Of a stretch of 63,893 bases of DNA, positions 44,284 through 53,177 are shown one piece after another. Position 1 is the stretch's first letter. Every line of letters starts with the position of its first letter. The DNA comes from Nitrospirota bacterium (lineage in GTDB: Bacteria; Nitrospirota; Thermodesulfovibrionia; Thermodesulfovibrionales; Magnetobacteriaceae), in assembly GCA_015233615.1 (NCBI GenBank), contig JADFXJ010000005.1:1-63893 (forward strand). The letters run 5' to 3'. A model generated the notes under the pieces. The model worked only from the letters and a program-made list of their open reading frames with translations. It made no database searches and had not been told where the DNA came from. A program made the position numbers and the translations under genes.

Positions 44284-47200
44284 ATGCCGCACGCAGCCTT
44301 ATCGAAAATAACCGCTCCGTCGATACAAAAGGTAATAGAGCGTAATGACTGTTTTAAATCTATCGACCTGGCCCTGCAAAGGCGCGTTCTATGGGTGAGC
44401 GCACCGGGGGGGGCCGGGAAAACCACACTTGCCGCAAGCTACATCGAAAGCCGCAGAGCTTCCTGTCTCTGGTATCATCTGGACGAAGCCGACGTAGACG
44501 CCGCTACGTTTTTCCACTATATGAACCTGGCCGTAAAAACGTTATCTCTCCATACGAAAATAGTATTACCCGAATTCACGAAAGAATACATCGATAACGT
44601 GCCATCCTTCGCGACTATGTACTTCGAAAGGCTGTTTGCCGCACTGGCCGGCCATACCGGAAAGCTCTCCCCTTTAATAATGGTATTGGACAATTACCAG
44701 GACGTTCCCGCCGGTTCACCCGTCCACGACGTTATCGGCAGGGGGCTTTTCTTAATGCCCGAAGGGATAAACGCCATCATAACGAGCAGGGGACAACCAC
44801 CGGTGGAATTTACCCGGCTGAGAATAAACCAGGACATGCACTTCATCGGGTGGGACGACCTGGTCTTTACCATAGAGGAAACTTTTGAGCTGGTAAAGAT
44901 TAGCGTCCAACGCGAAGTGCCTGAGGGAGTCGTCAGGGAGTTGCACGAAAAGACGGGAGGCTGGGTGGCGGGTTTGATATTGGCAATCGAAGGGGGATTT
45001 TTGGCGGGCACCATTGCCCGATTCGAAGATTCGGTTACGAAAGATATGATCTTCGATTATTTTGCCAGGGAGATATTAGAAAGAGCCGGGGGCGAAACGC
45101 GGGAGTTCCTTCTTAAGACTTCATACCTGCCGGAGTTCGACGTTTCGATGGCGGAGAAATTAACGGGTTGCGAAATATGCCGCAAAATATTATCTGCGAA
45201 GCCCCAACAGTACTTTCTTACGGAAAAGTTAACGCAGGGTGGCCCCATGTTTCAGTACCACGGGCTCTTCAGGGAATTCCTGCTGGCCCGCGCAAGAAAC
45301 CATTTCGGACAACGCCAAAACGAAATAATGTCTCTGGCCGCCGATATTCTGGAAGAAAACGGATACGTCGGGGACGGCGCCCGGCTGTGCATGGAAACGG
45401 CAAACGTGGAAAAACTGGGAAATATAATCCTTAAGAACGCTCCGTCCATGATTGCCGGTGGAAGGAGGGGCATTCTGGATAATTGGTTTTCGTCCATACC
45501 GGATGAGTTTCTACGGAACCGGCCATGGCTGCTCCACTGGAAAGGAATGCATCTGTTATCGGCAAATCCCGCTGATGCCCGCGAAATTCTGGAAAGCGCT
45601 TACGTGAAATTCAAGTCGCTGGAGGACACGGACGGAATGCTTTTAACGTTTTGCGCCATTGTGGATTCCTTCGTGTACGAATGGAAAGATTTCCACCCTC
45701 TCGATTACTGGATCGTTGAGTTCGAAGAGCTTTCTAAAAGGTCGGCGACCCGGGTGGACGGGTCAGCGACTCCGGCGGTGCCGTCGGCCTCCGGTATGAT
45801 CAGAGAACGTGTAACGGTAAGCATATTTACTGCGCTTTTATTTCAACGGCCAGGCCATCGGGATATATCCTACTGGCTGGGTGAAGCGGAAAAAATAATG
45901 TGGAATTCACAAAACCACGTACAGCGCATGGCTCTCGGCCATAGCCTTATCATGTACCATCACTGGATGGGCAGGATTATTAAAGCCGGCATTTTCGTCG
46001 AGGCACTTTCGCCAATCGTCGGAAAAATGAAAGAACACGCATTGCCGCAAATAATGTTTCTCAGGTCGGAGGCGTTGTATATGGTTGATACCGCTGATCA
46101 CGAACCGGCGCTTAAGTCCATCGAAAAGGGATTGAAGCTCGCCGAAGAATCGGGAGAACACGGGATGGATCTTATGTTGTTTCATACCGCACTCTACCAC
46201 TGCCTTGCTATTGGCGAAAGCGAAGCGGCAGGAGCGTACCTGCGGAAAATCACCCGTTTCGTGAACGCCGCACAATATATAGACATGATGTATTATCGCC
46301 ATACTGCGTCACTGGAAGCCCTTAGCCGGGGGGATTTTGCCTCCGCCGGACAACACGGTGCTCTGGCGGTAAAACTCGCGGAGGAATCCGGCTGCATCTT
46401 CATTCATGGGATTTATGAATACACCTTTGCGTACATACTTGCAGAGACGGGCCATTTTGCGGACGCACGGAGCCATATAGCCGGAAGCCTGAATATCGTC
46501 ACTGCCACAGGCAGCTCTTTGTTTACGTACTTATGCACTTTTGTCGAAGCGCTGATAGCCCTATATGAAAACGACAAAGAACAATTCTCCTATAAACTCA
46601 CAAACGGCATCGCAATGTGCAAGGCATCCGGATTGAGGTTTATGTTTTTTATGCAAAGTTCTATGGAGAGGTTATGCAGGGCGGCAATCGATAGAAAGAT
46701 AGAAACCGATTATATAAAGGAGATAATCAGACTCAACAATCTCACACCCGGCAACCGCCTCTGCGACGACTGGCCCTATCCGCTCAAAATATACACTCTT
46801 GGAGGATTCCTGATAGAAAAAGACGGCAAGACTGTCAGCTTTACGGGCAAGACCCAGGACAAGCCCCTCGAAATGCTGAAGGCAGTTATCGCCTGTGGTG
46901 GTAAAGAAGTTGACGCGGTGATGATTACCGGTAAACTATGGGCCGATTCGGATAGCGACGCGGCAAGTATAACGTTTCGCAGCACCCTTCATCGTTTACG
47001 TAAATTATTGGGTGAAAATGACGTTATAACATACGCGGACAGGCGTGTAACGCTTAATCCAAAATTCTGCTGGGTCGATATATGGGCATTTGATAACGTT
47101 ATCGGGGAAATCGATAATATTTATCTGGATGCCACTTATAATGGCAGGCAAAACGATAGTCGAAACGATAGCCAAAACGATAGTCGAACCAGTGAGGAAC

Positions 47201-47625
47201 ATGTAAGATATTTATTTGGAAAGCTATTTCATCTTTATAAGGGAGATTTCCTTCCAAACGAAACAGATGAAAGCTGGTCAATCCTGATGAGAGAAAGATT
47301 AAAGGGCAAATTCATTCAGGGTGGTTTAAAGTTGGGATACTGGTTCGAGTGTTCGGAAAAATGGGAAAATGCCATAGAATGTTATCGAAATGCCATAGAA
47401 ATAGACAATTTGAATGAGCAATTTTATCAACGGATTATGGCGTGCCATCAAAAACTAGGACAAAATGCCGAAGCACTCTCTATATATAATGTGTGCAGAA
47501 ACGTATTATTGTCCACGTTTGGAGTCAAACCGTCTCCGGCAACTGAGGAAATCCGTACGTATATACTGAAAAACAGCAATAATATTGTCGGTTTATCTTT
47601 TTCCGGCACCCACACCCCTTCGTAG
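44284..47625 (+). CDS. Large STAND ATPase with SARP/BTAD output (second of tandem pair)
   Basis: The protein has about 1113 residues with the same architecture as its upstream neighbour. Many blocks in the ATPase and helical region are nearly identical (SKITAP start, LWYHLDEADVDAATFFHYM, MPEGINAIITSRG, AGLILAIEGG). The winged-helix/BTAD part is more divergent and contains a 12-nt repeat (47149-47184) encoding QNDSRNDSQNDS. Walker A reads APGGAGKTTL. ATG 44284 is preferred over an upstream GTG (44242) that would overlap the first gene. The pair probably arose by tandem duplication and then diverged in DNA recognition. Confidence 0.85.
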   Translation: MPHAALSKITAPSIQKVIERNDCFKSIDLALQRRVLWVSAPGGAGKTTLAASYIESRRASCLWYHLDEADVDAATFFHYMNLAVKTLSLHTKIVLPEFTKEYIDNVPSFATMYFERLFAALAGHTGKLSPLIMVLDNYQDVPAGSPVHDVIGRGLFLMPEGINAIITSRGQPPVEFTRLRINQDMHFIGWDDLVFTIEETFELVKISVQREVPEGVVRELHEKTGGWVAGLILAIEGGFLAGTIARFEDSVTKDMIFDYFAREILERAGGETREFLLKTSYLPEFDVSMAEKLTGCEICRKILSAKPQQYFLTEKLTQGGPMFQYHGLFREFLLARARNHFGQRQNEIMSLAADILEENGYVGDGARLCMETANVEKLGNIILKNAPSMIAGGRRGILDNWFSSIPDEFLRNRPWLLHWKGMHLLSANPADAREILESAYVKFKSLEDTDGMLLTFCAIVDSFVYEWKDFHPLDYWIVEFEELSKRSATRVDGSATPAVPSASGMIRERVTVSIFTALLFQRPGHRDISYWLGEAEKIMWNSQNHVQRMALGHSLIMYHHWMGRIIKAGIFVEALSPIVGKMKEHALPQIMFLRSEALYMVDTADHEPALKSIEKGLKLAEESGEHGMDLMLFHTALYHCLAIGESEAAGAYLRKITRFVNAAQYIDMMYYRHTASLEALSRGDFASAGQHGALAVKLAEESGCIFIHGIYEYTFAYILAETGHFADARSHIAGSLNIVTATGSSLFTYLCTFVEALIALYENDKEQFSYKLTNGIAMCKASGLRFMFFMQSSMERLCRAAIDRKIETDYIKEIIRLNNLTPGNRLCDDWPYPLKIYTLGGFLIEKDGKTVSFTGKTQDKPLEMLKAVIACGGKEVDAVMITGKLWADSDSDAASITFRSTLHRLRKLLGENDVITYADRRVTLNPKFCWVDIWAFDNVIGEIDNIYLDATYNGRQNDSRNDSQNDSRTSEEHVRYLFGKLFHLYKGDFLPNETDESWSILMRERLKGKFIQGGLKLGYWFECSEKWENAIECYRNAIEIDNLNEQFYQRIMACHQKLGQNAEALSIYNVCRNVLLSTFGVKPSPATEEIRTYILKNSNNIVGLSFSGTHTPS
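47149..47184 (+). repeat. 12-nt in-frame repeat in the second regulator
   Basis: Three 12-nt units alternating CAAAACGATAGT and CGAAACGATAGC encode QNDS, RNDS and QNDS. They lie in a loop of the BTAD domain, and the first regulator has a different short Thr/Asp loop there. Confidence 0.85.
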
Positions 47626-47685
47626 ACAGAGACTTACCTGCAACCGTCAATTGCAACTGTCAATGCCCCGCCAATCGAACGGTTT

Positions 47686-47893
47686 ATGCCAGGTTGCGGT
47701 CAAACGAGCAAAGGACAAGGACAGACAAAAGATTAACACGAAAGGCACGAAAAAAGGCACGAAAAACACGAAAAAGGACAATGCGCTTCTGTACTTTTTC
47801 TTGCCTTTGTTCTTGTCTTTGTTCTTGCTTTTGTTCGTGCTTTTCGTGGTAATCTTTTGTCTGTCCTTTACGCTTTCGAATGCAACCTGGCAT
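47686..47893. repeat. 208-bp imperfect long hairpin with low-complexity arms
   Basis: The ends ATGCCAGGTTGC (47686-47697) and GCAACCTGGCAT (47882-47893) are perfect inverted copies. Inside, AAAGGACA...ACAAAAGATTA and its inverse continue the pairing, and the arms run into CACGAAAAA-type repeats. Frames through it give Lys-rich or Leu/Phe-rich peptides that look like artefacts. It may be a mobile palindromic element or a strong bidirectional transcription barrier. Confidence 0.65.
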
Positions 47894-47931
47894 TATGCCA
47901 GATTGGGTTCATAAAAGTAATAAATTTTTTC

Positions 47932-47970
47932 TTATCGGTAACAAATCTGCAACGCTGGTTACTATATACT
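47932..47970 (+). promoter_or_regulatory. Box-plus-promoter element, copy 1
   Basis: A 22-nt box (47932-47953, beginning TTATCGGTAACAAATCTG) lies exactly 11 nt before TATACT (47965-47970). There is no good -35 hexamer, so the box probably recruits an activator or alternative factor. Identical boxes occur at 48200 and 52833. Confidence 0.7.
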
Positions 47971-48013
47971 CCAAATGCTCTAATAATTACAATATCATGT
48001 TAGTTTAGTGATC

Positions 48014-48157
48014 ATGATATTACAAGTGCAAACATACGTATTGAGAATTTATCGACGGAATAGGAGTGAATTAGCCGATGTATTGTAAGAGGTATCTATC
48101 AATAAATAAAGTAACTATACATACATCGATGAGTTGCGGAATATCTGTTTGAGGTGA
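48014..48157 (+). pseudogene. Degenerate copy of the small QTYVLRIYRR protein gene
   Basis: ATG 48014 opens MILQVQTYVLRIYRRN as in the two intact copies, but two in-frame TAA codons follow after 25 and 32 codons. The remaining sequence still aligns (YIDELRNI). It lies directly upstream of copy 2 as a tandem duplication of about 265 bp. Confidence 0.75.
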
Positions 48158-48199
48158 AAGGTTATAAGATGATAAACGCTCATTCGAATAATTATTTTA

Positions 48200-48238
48200 T
48201 TATCGGTAACAAATCTGCAACTCTGGTTAATATATACT
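48200..48238 (+). promoter_or_regulatory. Box-plus-promoter element, copy 2 (before small gene and sulfur operon)
   Basis: The same 22-nt box (48200-48221), then 11 nt, then TATACT (48233-48238). The predicted transcript would include the 53-residue small gene and then tusA, SQR and DUF1641. Confidence 0.75.
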
Positions 48239-48266
48239 ATAACAATTATAGCAATGAGTCAGGTTA

Positions 48267-48428
48267 ATGATTGTGATATTACAAGTACAAACATACGTAT
48301 TGAGAATCTATCGGCGAAACGAGGTTGAATTGGTCGGTGTATTGAAAGATGTATCTACCAGTAAAGAGAGTAGCTTTACAGATATCGATGAGTTGTGGAA
48401 CATCCTATATAAGGATGAAGGGTTATGA
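48267..48428 (+). CDS. Small conserved protein, 53 residues (QTYVLRIYRR family)
   Basis: It reads MIVILQVQTYVLRIYRRN and ends DELWNILYKDEGL, with no Cys or membrane segment. It is likely a small mixed alpha/beta protein. An intact paralog (52913) and a decayed one (48014) show that the coding frame is under selection: differences fall often at third bases and the motifs YRR, GVL and STSKES are kept. It lies 96 bp before tusA behind the shared promoter box. I know similar unannotated small proteins in sulfur- and metal-reducing bacteria, but no function. Confidence 0.7.
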   Translation: MIVILQVQTYVLRIYRRNEVELVGVLKDVSTSKESSFTDIDELWNILYKDEGL

Positions 48429-48524
48429 TGAAGATCCTGATACTATACATTGATATGATACATATCTGATATTATAAAAATAGTTGCATTGCAACTTAAA
48501 TAACCTGTTCAGGAGATTACGTTT

Positions 48525-48764
48525 ATGGAGAATGTTTCAATCGACCAATCAATCGATGCAAGAGGCAGTGCATGTCCGGGACCGCTTATGGAGTTAATCA
48601 GGGCAGTCAAATCGTCAAAAGTGGGTACGGTTATCGAAGTGTTATCATCGGAAAGAGGTTCTATAAACGACGTCCCTTCATGGCTCGACAAGGTTGGCCA
48701 GATGCTTATTGGCATAGAAGAAGTCACCAGCCATTGGAGAATCGTCGTAAAAAAAGTGAAATAA
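48525..48764 (+). CDS. tusA: TusA-family sulfur carrier
   Basis: This 79-residue SirA/TusA fold protein has the persulfide Cys at C17 in ARGSACPGPLMEL, the family CPxPL motif. It should carry sulfane sulfur. The start follows TCAGGAGA. Its place directly before a sulfide:quinone reductase-like gene suggests transfer of sulfur released by sulfide oxidation, instead of tRNA thiolation. Confidence 0.9.
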   Translation: MENVSIDQSIDARGSACPGPLMELIRAVKSSKVGTVIEVLSSERGSINDVPSWLDKVGQMLIGIEEVTSHWRIVVKKVK

Positions 48765-48791
48765 CGATAAAATACCTGGAGAGTGTGAATA

Positions 48792-49931
48792 ATGGCTAAG
48801 AAGATAGTGATTGTGGGTGGTGGCACGGGAGGAACGATTGTTGCTAATTTGCTGGCAAGGAATTTACGCAGTCAAATAAGCGGCGGGAAAATTGTAATAG
48901 ATATGATAACCGATAAACCCTACCATATATATCAGCCTGGATTGTTATACGTCGTTTTTGACAGGATGCAGCCGGAGGATATTGTCAGGAACCAGAGAGG
49001 TTTAGTCGATCCATTAGTTAACGTACTTATTGACTCCGTATTAAATATCGACAGGGATAATAAAAAGATCACTACGGAGACCGGCCATAATTTCAATTAT
49101 GATTATCTCGTCATAGCTACGGGTTCAAGAACGGTGCCCGAACTAATTCCCGGCCTGGCAGAAGGAGCACACACGTTTTACACTTTGGACGAAGCAAAGA
49201 AGCTTCGCGATAGCCTAGCAAGATTCGAAGGAGGTAAGGTCGTTATATCGGTGGGTGTTCCTCACAAGTGTCCCGTCGCGCCTCTTGAGATGACCTTCAT
49301 GCTATACGATTATTTCAGGCAAAAGGGAATTCTTAATAAAACGGAAATATACTACACGTATCCGATAAATAGAGTCCACGCACTTGAACCTGTAAGTAAC
49401 TGGGCCGTCCAGGAATTCGAAAGGAAAAGCATCAAATACGAGACGTTTTTCAACATGGAAAGAGTGGATCCCGACAAAAAAGTAGTATATTCCATGGAAG
49501 ATACCCAGGTGGATTATGATCTGTTAATCGCGATACCACCTCATAAAGGCTCACAAGTGATAGAAACATCGGGGATTGGAAAAGACGGCTGGGTTCCAAC
49601 CGATAAGGTTAATCTGAATAACGATAAATACGAGGATGTTTTTGTCGTCGGAGATACAACCAATATTCCCATAAGCAAGGCTGGTTCCACGGCACACTTC
49701 GAATCGGAGGTTATCGCCGAAATAATAACGTCACGAATCTCGACCGGATTTTCTTTAAGGCAATATAATGGCAAAGTCTTATGCTTTATCGAAAGCGGAT
49801 TTGACGCAGCCAGTTATATTTGGTTCGACTATAATACTCCACCCAAGCCAACGGCACCTTCGAAAATGCTTCATTGGATGAAGTTAACATACAATCAGTT
49901 GTACTGGTCAACCGTGAAGGGATCATTGTAA
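48792..49931 (+). CDS. sqr: Sulfide:quinone oxidoreductase-like flavoprotein
   Basis: In this 379-residue pyridine-nucleotide-disulfide fold, FAD binds at VGGGTGG (8-14) and at VFVVGDTTNIP. C160 (VPHKCPVAPLE) and C331 (KVLCFIE) fit the two redox Cys that handle sulfide and polysulfide in SQR. The C-terminal amphipathic part (KMLHWMKLTYNQLYW) may dip into the membrane to reach quinone. It is the second gene of the TusA-SQR-DUF1641 operon. A flavocytochrome c-type role is possible but no cytochrome partner is adjacent. Confidence 0.88.
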   Translation: MAKKIVIVGGGTGGTIVANLLARNLRSQISGGKIVIDMITDKPYHIYQPGLLYVVFDRMQPEDIVRNQRGLVDPLVNVLIDSVLNIDRDNKKITTETGHNFNYDYLVIATGSRTVPELIPGLAEGAHTFYTLDEAKKLRDSLARFEGGKVVISVGVPHKCPVAPLEMTFMLYDYFRQKGILNKTEIYYTYPINRVHALEPVSNWAVQEFERKSIKYETFFNMERVDPDKKVVYSMEDTQVDYDLLIAIPPHKGSQVIETSGIGKDGWVPTDKVNLNNDKYEDVFVVGDTTNIPISKAGSTAHFESEVIAEIITSRISTGFSLRQYNGKVLCFIESGFDAASYIWFDYNTPPKPTAPSKMLHWMKLTYNQLYWSTVKGSL

Positions 49932-50038
49932 AAATTGGCACATTGTGAAAATTGCATGTTTATCTGGCACGGCATTAAGCATAATATTAAGCATGAAGTT
50001 ATGCGTGGTATTAAAACAATACGAGGAGGATATATAAG

Positions 50039-50725
50039 GTGAACGATACGGCTACGATTAATAAACCGGAATTATCGCCATGCGCCGCAGATGTCGATAA
50101 TGCTTCGAATATGCTGGAATGTAGAGATTTAATTAATAAAATAGATGACTTAAAGACGATTCTTTTAAACTTGCAAAGTTCGGGGCTGGACGAAGTTTCC
50201 GGTGACATTAAGAAGTTGAAGGATTCTGTAGATATTAAACAATTACTCGGTATATTCGATAGCTTATCCTTTGTTATTAACTCCGTTTCGGACGGCATGG
50301 TTACGCATACTGCCGGCATGGTTAACAATCTATACGGCATTGCGTGTGAATCTGCAGATCCGTCGATAACGGAATCTATTAAGGGCCTGAAGTATTTGCA
50401 ACAATCCGGAGCACTAAAAGTGCTGATAGAGCTTTCCGATATACTTTCTTTTTTGCATAGTGCTTTAACCGATGATATGGTTAAAAGAGTTGTGTCGGCT
50501 TTCGCTTCGATTGCGGAGGAATTAATGGCACCACGAATCGTGGACACGTTAAAAAGTATGAGCAAATGTGTTTTTAGCACTATAGATCACTTCGGTGCAT
50601 CACCACCAAAAACCGGATTAAGAAGTATTATTTCCGTTATGAGAGATCCGGATATTCAAAGAGGAGTGATTTTTATGGCACATTTAACAAAAAACTTTCA
50701 ACAGTGCCTGATTGAAAATCATTAA
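50039..50725 (+). CDS. DUF1641 protein associated with sulfide:quinone reductase
   Basis: This 228-residue helical protein contains a DUF1641 pattern (IKGLKYLQQSGALKVLIELSDIL broken into helices, TGLRSIISVMRDPDIQRGVIF). DUF1641 proteins are often encoded beside SQR-like flavoproteins and formate dehydrogenases; their function is unproven. It starts at GTG 50039 after GAGGAGG. It is probably the last gene of the sulfur operon. Confidence 0.83.
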   Translation: MNDTATINKPELSPCAADVDNASNMLECRDLINKIDDLKTILLNLQSSGLDEVSGDIKKLKDSVDIKQLLGIFDSLSFVINSVSDGMVTHTAGMVNNLYGIACESADPSITESIKGLKYLQQSGALKVLIELSDILSFLHSALTDDMVKRVVSAFASIAEELMAPRIVDTLKSMSKCVFSTIDHFGASPPKTGLRSIISVMRDPDIQRGVIFMAHLTKNFQQCLIENH

Positions 50726-50865
50726 GAAAGAATCCGATTACAAGAAAGAATCCAATTATTAGAAAGAATTCGATAAATGGCAATATAACAAGCTTCAAAT
50801 ATGAACGTATATAGATTATTTTAATCTGGGCGTTCTTGAAACAATCACAACTATGGAGGTTCTAA

Positions 50866-51327
50866 ATGAAGAAGGTACTAGTTTTAAGCTTACTGGCTGT
50901 ATTTATGTTGGCAGGGGTTTCTTATGGTGCGTCGATAACCGGGGTAGTCGAGTCTATCGACAAGGAAAAAGGCATGTTTTCAGTAAAAGACCAAAAAATA
51001 GAGGTTGGTTTTGACTGCAATGGTTCCATGATTAAGGAAGTACACCAGGGGGATTCGGTAAAGGTAGAGTACTCTGTAGAAGGTACAAGAGCACAGGCCA
51101 CTTCCGTGGTGAAATTGGGTAATCAGGAAAAGAGGGAAATCACGGGAACAATTCACAACATCGATAAAACAAAAGGGGTACTGGTTGTACAGAATAAAGA
51201 GATTGAGGTTGGATTCGATTGCTCGGGCACTCCATTGAATGATTTTAAGGTAGGCGACAAAGTATTCGTATCCTATATCGTTGAGAATGGGCGTGAAATA
51301 GCTCAACACATAAAGAGGAAAATCTGA
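50866..51327 (+). CDS. Secreted protein with two internal OB/DUF5666-like repeats
   Basis: This 153-residue protein has a clear signal peptide (MKKVLVLSLLAVFMLAGVSYGA). The mature part is two similar halves: ITGVVESIDKEKGMFSV with IEVGFDCNG, and ITGTIHNIDKTKGVLVV with IEVGFDCSG. Each half has one Cys and a GDxVxVxY strand, like small beta-barrel DUF5666 domains. It is periplasmic or exported and may bind a ligand or metal between the halves. The start follows GGAGG. A hairpin (CCCGGGC 51402-51408, GCCCGGG 51424-51430) lies 75 bp downstream but lacks a T-run. Confidence 0.75.
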   Translation: MKKVLVLSLLAVFMLAGVSYGASITGVVESIDKEKGMFSVKDQKIEVGFDCNGSMIKEVHQGDSVKVEYSVEGTRAQATSVVKLGNQEKREITGTIHNIDKTKGVLVVQNKEIEVGFDCSGTPLNDFKVGDKVFVSYIVENGREIAQHIKRKI

Positions 51328-51532
51328 CAATAAGTATAATAATATTGTAAATAAAAGTTCATTTATTATTATACCTCGTAGCTTGTCTGTAGGGTTTGTT
51401 TCCCGGGCTTCCTTTTCAGGGATGCCCGGGGATTTCCAGGGCAACTCGCAGATTAAGATATTTTGCTAACTGTCGTTTTTAGGATTAAATAAATTTTAGG
51501 ATTAAACATTACGGAACCGGAGGTAAGAAGGT

Positions 51533-52159
51533 TTGGCTAATAAGGTAAATTGTTGGGAATTTCATAACTGTGGCAGAGAAATTGGTGGCAGTAATATGGA
51601 ATTTGGCGTATGTCCGACGGCGTCTGAGTCTATTCTCGATGGGTTTCATGGGGGGAAGAATGGTGGACGGGCATGTTGGGCTATAGCAGGTACTCTTTGT
51701 GGTGGTAAACCTAAAGGTATGATAGCTCAGAAACTAAGAGATTGCACGATGTGCGATTTTCATCATATGGTCATCGACGAAGAAGACAAGTATGAAAGTG
51801 CCGCCCAATTCTTAAAAAGAAGCAGGACGGAGGATAAAAAGAAGATTTTCACGGAACCGGGTTTTATTAAGCATATTTATGCAAAGAGCAAAATGGCATC
51901 CGAGGATGGTGTCGAATCTTTATACATAACGTTATTAATAGCGTGGACGAGCTTATGCCCATCGATTAGTATGCTGGAAGGTTCGAAAAGACTCTGCAGA
52001 GAGGATCTTGTGGATGAGTTGATGATCATCGATGCGGTTGCAGAGATGCCGCAATTAAGAGCTACAAATCTGTTCGTTAAAACGATATTTAAATCTTTTC
52101 GCAAACAGATAGGTAATTATTTCGAGCCGTTATTTCATAAAATTATTCAGAATTCCTGA
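51533..52159 (+). CDS. Two-CW-domain Cys-rich protein
   Basis: This 208-residue protein begins with the two-CW pattern: NCWEFHNCGRE, FGVCPTASES, GGRACWAIAGTLCGG and LRDCTMCDFHHMV. The paired Cys and CW motifs probably form a metal or Fe-S site; related domains often head signalling proteins. The remaining 110 residues are helical and unfamiliar. Start TTG 51533 follows GGAGG by about ten bases. It lies among sulfur and redox-sensor genes, so a redox-sensing role is a reasonable guess. Confidence 0.75.
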   Translation: MANKVNCWEFHNCGREIGGSNMEFGVCPTASESILDGFHGGKNGGRACWAIAGTLCGGKPKGMIAQKLRDCTMCDFHHMVIDEEDKYESAAQFLKRSRTEDKKKIFTEPGFIKHIYAKSKMASEDGVESLYITLLIAWTSLCPSISMLEGSKRLCREDLVDELMIIDAVAEMPQLRATNLFVKTIFKSFRKQIGNYFEPLFHKIIQNS

Positions 52160-52169
52160 TATAGAGTAC

Positions 52170-52285
52170 GGAGGTGGATCCCAGCTCCCCGGTCGTAGCC
52201 GAGGACAAGCTTCACGAGGATGACGTATTAGATACGGAAGTGGATCTCCGCTTTCGCGAGGATGACATATTAGATACGGATTAAT
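52170..52285. repeat. Degenerate tandem repeat of about 50 nt with partial REP-like arm
   Basis: GAGGATGACGTATTAGATACG and GAGGATGACATATTAGATACG occur about 50 nt apart, shown here only in their 21-nt frame of similarity and broken by GAAGTGGATC. CTCCGCTTTCGCG (about 52227) resembles the inner arm of the 19183-19370 element. Confidence 0.5.
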
Positions 52286-52338
52286 TATCCGTGCATTAGA
52301 TTATGTAATTCGAAATATGAGAATTAAGGGGTTAGCGT

Positions 52339-52503
52339 TTGTTTAAAGTACACAAATACATGGACGAGAAAGTATGTCTTCATCCCGGTTTTTATAGACA
52401 AATGTACCTTTGTCATCTAAGGGGAGAATACGTTTGTACTAGCTGCGGTAAATATTTTACAAGAGGACAGATGGAGGAAATCGAGAAATCAAGGAAAAAA
52501 TAA
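52339..52503 (+). CDS. Small zinc-ribbon-like protein, 54 residues
   Basis: It reads FKVHKYMDEKVCLHPGFY, then MYLCHLRGEYVCTSCGKYF and a Lys-rich end. The Cys/His set (C-x-H, C-H, C-x2-C) looks like a compact zinc ribbon. The start is TTG 52339, eight bases after AAGGGG, or ATG 52360. A strong terminator 77 bp after its stop supports a real transcript end here. Confidence 0.65.
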   Translation: MFKVHKYMDEKVCLHPGFYRQMYLCHLRGEYVCTSCGKYFTRGQMEEIEKSRKK

Positions 52504-52579
52504 ACTGTGAGTGAATAATCCGGAGGGATTATTATAGATATTTAAGGGTATATAAAGCTTCATGTCATAAACCTTCTTT

Positions 52580-52612
52580 GGGCCCGGCATAACGAACCGG
52601 GCCCTTTTTTTT
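52580..52612 (+). terminator. Strong intrinsic terminator
   Basis: GGGCCCGG (52580-52587) pairs perfectly with CCGGGCCC (52597-52604) around a 9-nt loop, followed at once by eight T. It ends the transcript from the two-CW and zinc-ribbon genes. Confidence 0.92.
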
Positions 52613-52832
52613 AAGCAAGCCGGTGGTTTTCTCAAAATTATCATTGGCGCGGTTAAAAGGAGAAATAAAAAACGAGGCAACAGACAACACAGCCGTAATC
52701 TACCTTGACAAATCAATCAGGTATTATGAAAATTATCCCCGCTTGCGGACTCTTATAAGCGCCATTTAGTATAACTTCCCGTATGCGGCAGCGTCGTTAA
52801 GATTTGTAAGTGGTATCCCGGTTAAATTTTTC

Positions 52833-52871
52833 TTATCGGTAACAAATCTGCAACGCCGGCCCGAGTATACT
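52833..52871 (+). promoter_or_regulatory. Box-plus-promoter element, copy 3 (before small gene and heme-sensor genes)
   Basis: The 22-nt box (52833-52854) is identical to those at 47932 and 48200 and again lies 11 nt before TATACT (52866-52871). Other bases between box and hexamer differ, so the fixed spacing is likely functional. The rest of the 52613-52832 gap has nothing I recognise. Confidence 0.75.
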
Positions 52872-52912
52872 TTATAAAAATATATAATTTTGTCAAGTGA
52901 GTATGTAAAATA

Positions 52913-53080
52913 ATGCCAGAGAGATTACAGGTGCAAACATACGTATTGAAAATTTATAGGCGAAACGATAATGAATTAGTTGGCGTGCTGAAAAGTGTAT
53001 CTACCAGTAAAGAGAGCAACTTTACACATATCGGTGAGTTGTTGGGCATCTTATCTCAGGAGGAAGGATTACAGGATTAG
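52913..53080 (+). CDS. Small conserved protein, 55 residues (QTYVLRIYRR family)
   Basis: MPERLQVQTYVLKIYRRND, then LVGVLKSVSTSKES and HIGELLGILSQEEG. It is an intact paralog of the small gene at 48267. It lies 97 bp before the heme-sensor diguanylate cyclase behind the same promoter box. Function unknown. Confidence 0.7.
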   Translation: MPERLQVQTYVLKIYRRNDNELVGVLKSVSTSKESNFTHIGELLGILSQEEGLQD

Positions 53081-53177
53081 AAGCACAAGCAGATCCGTAA
53101 TGATGAGTACAGGGTAACATAGGTAAGTTATTGTCGATGTTTACCATGAAATTTAAAGAGGATACGGTGACGGATAT

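Noticed and set aside
47585-47914. Lys-rich and Leu/Phe-rich membrane-like protein
   Set aside because: The frame overlaps the end of the regulator gene and runs through both arms of an inverted repeat; the peptide is low complexity on both strands.
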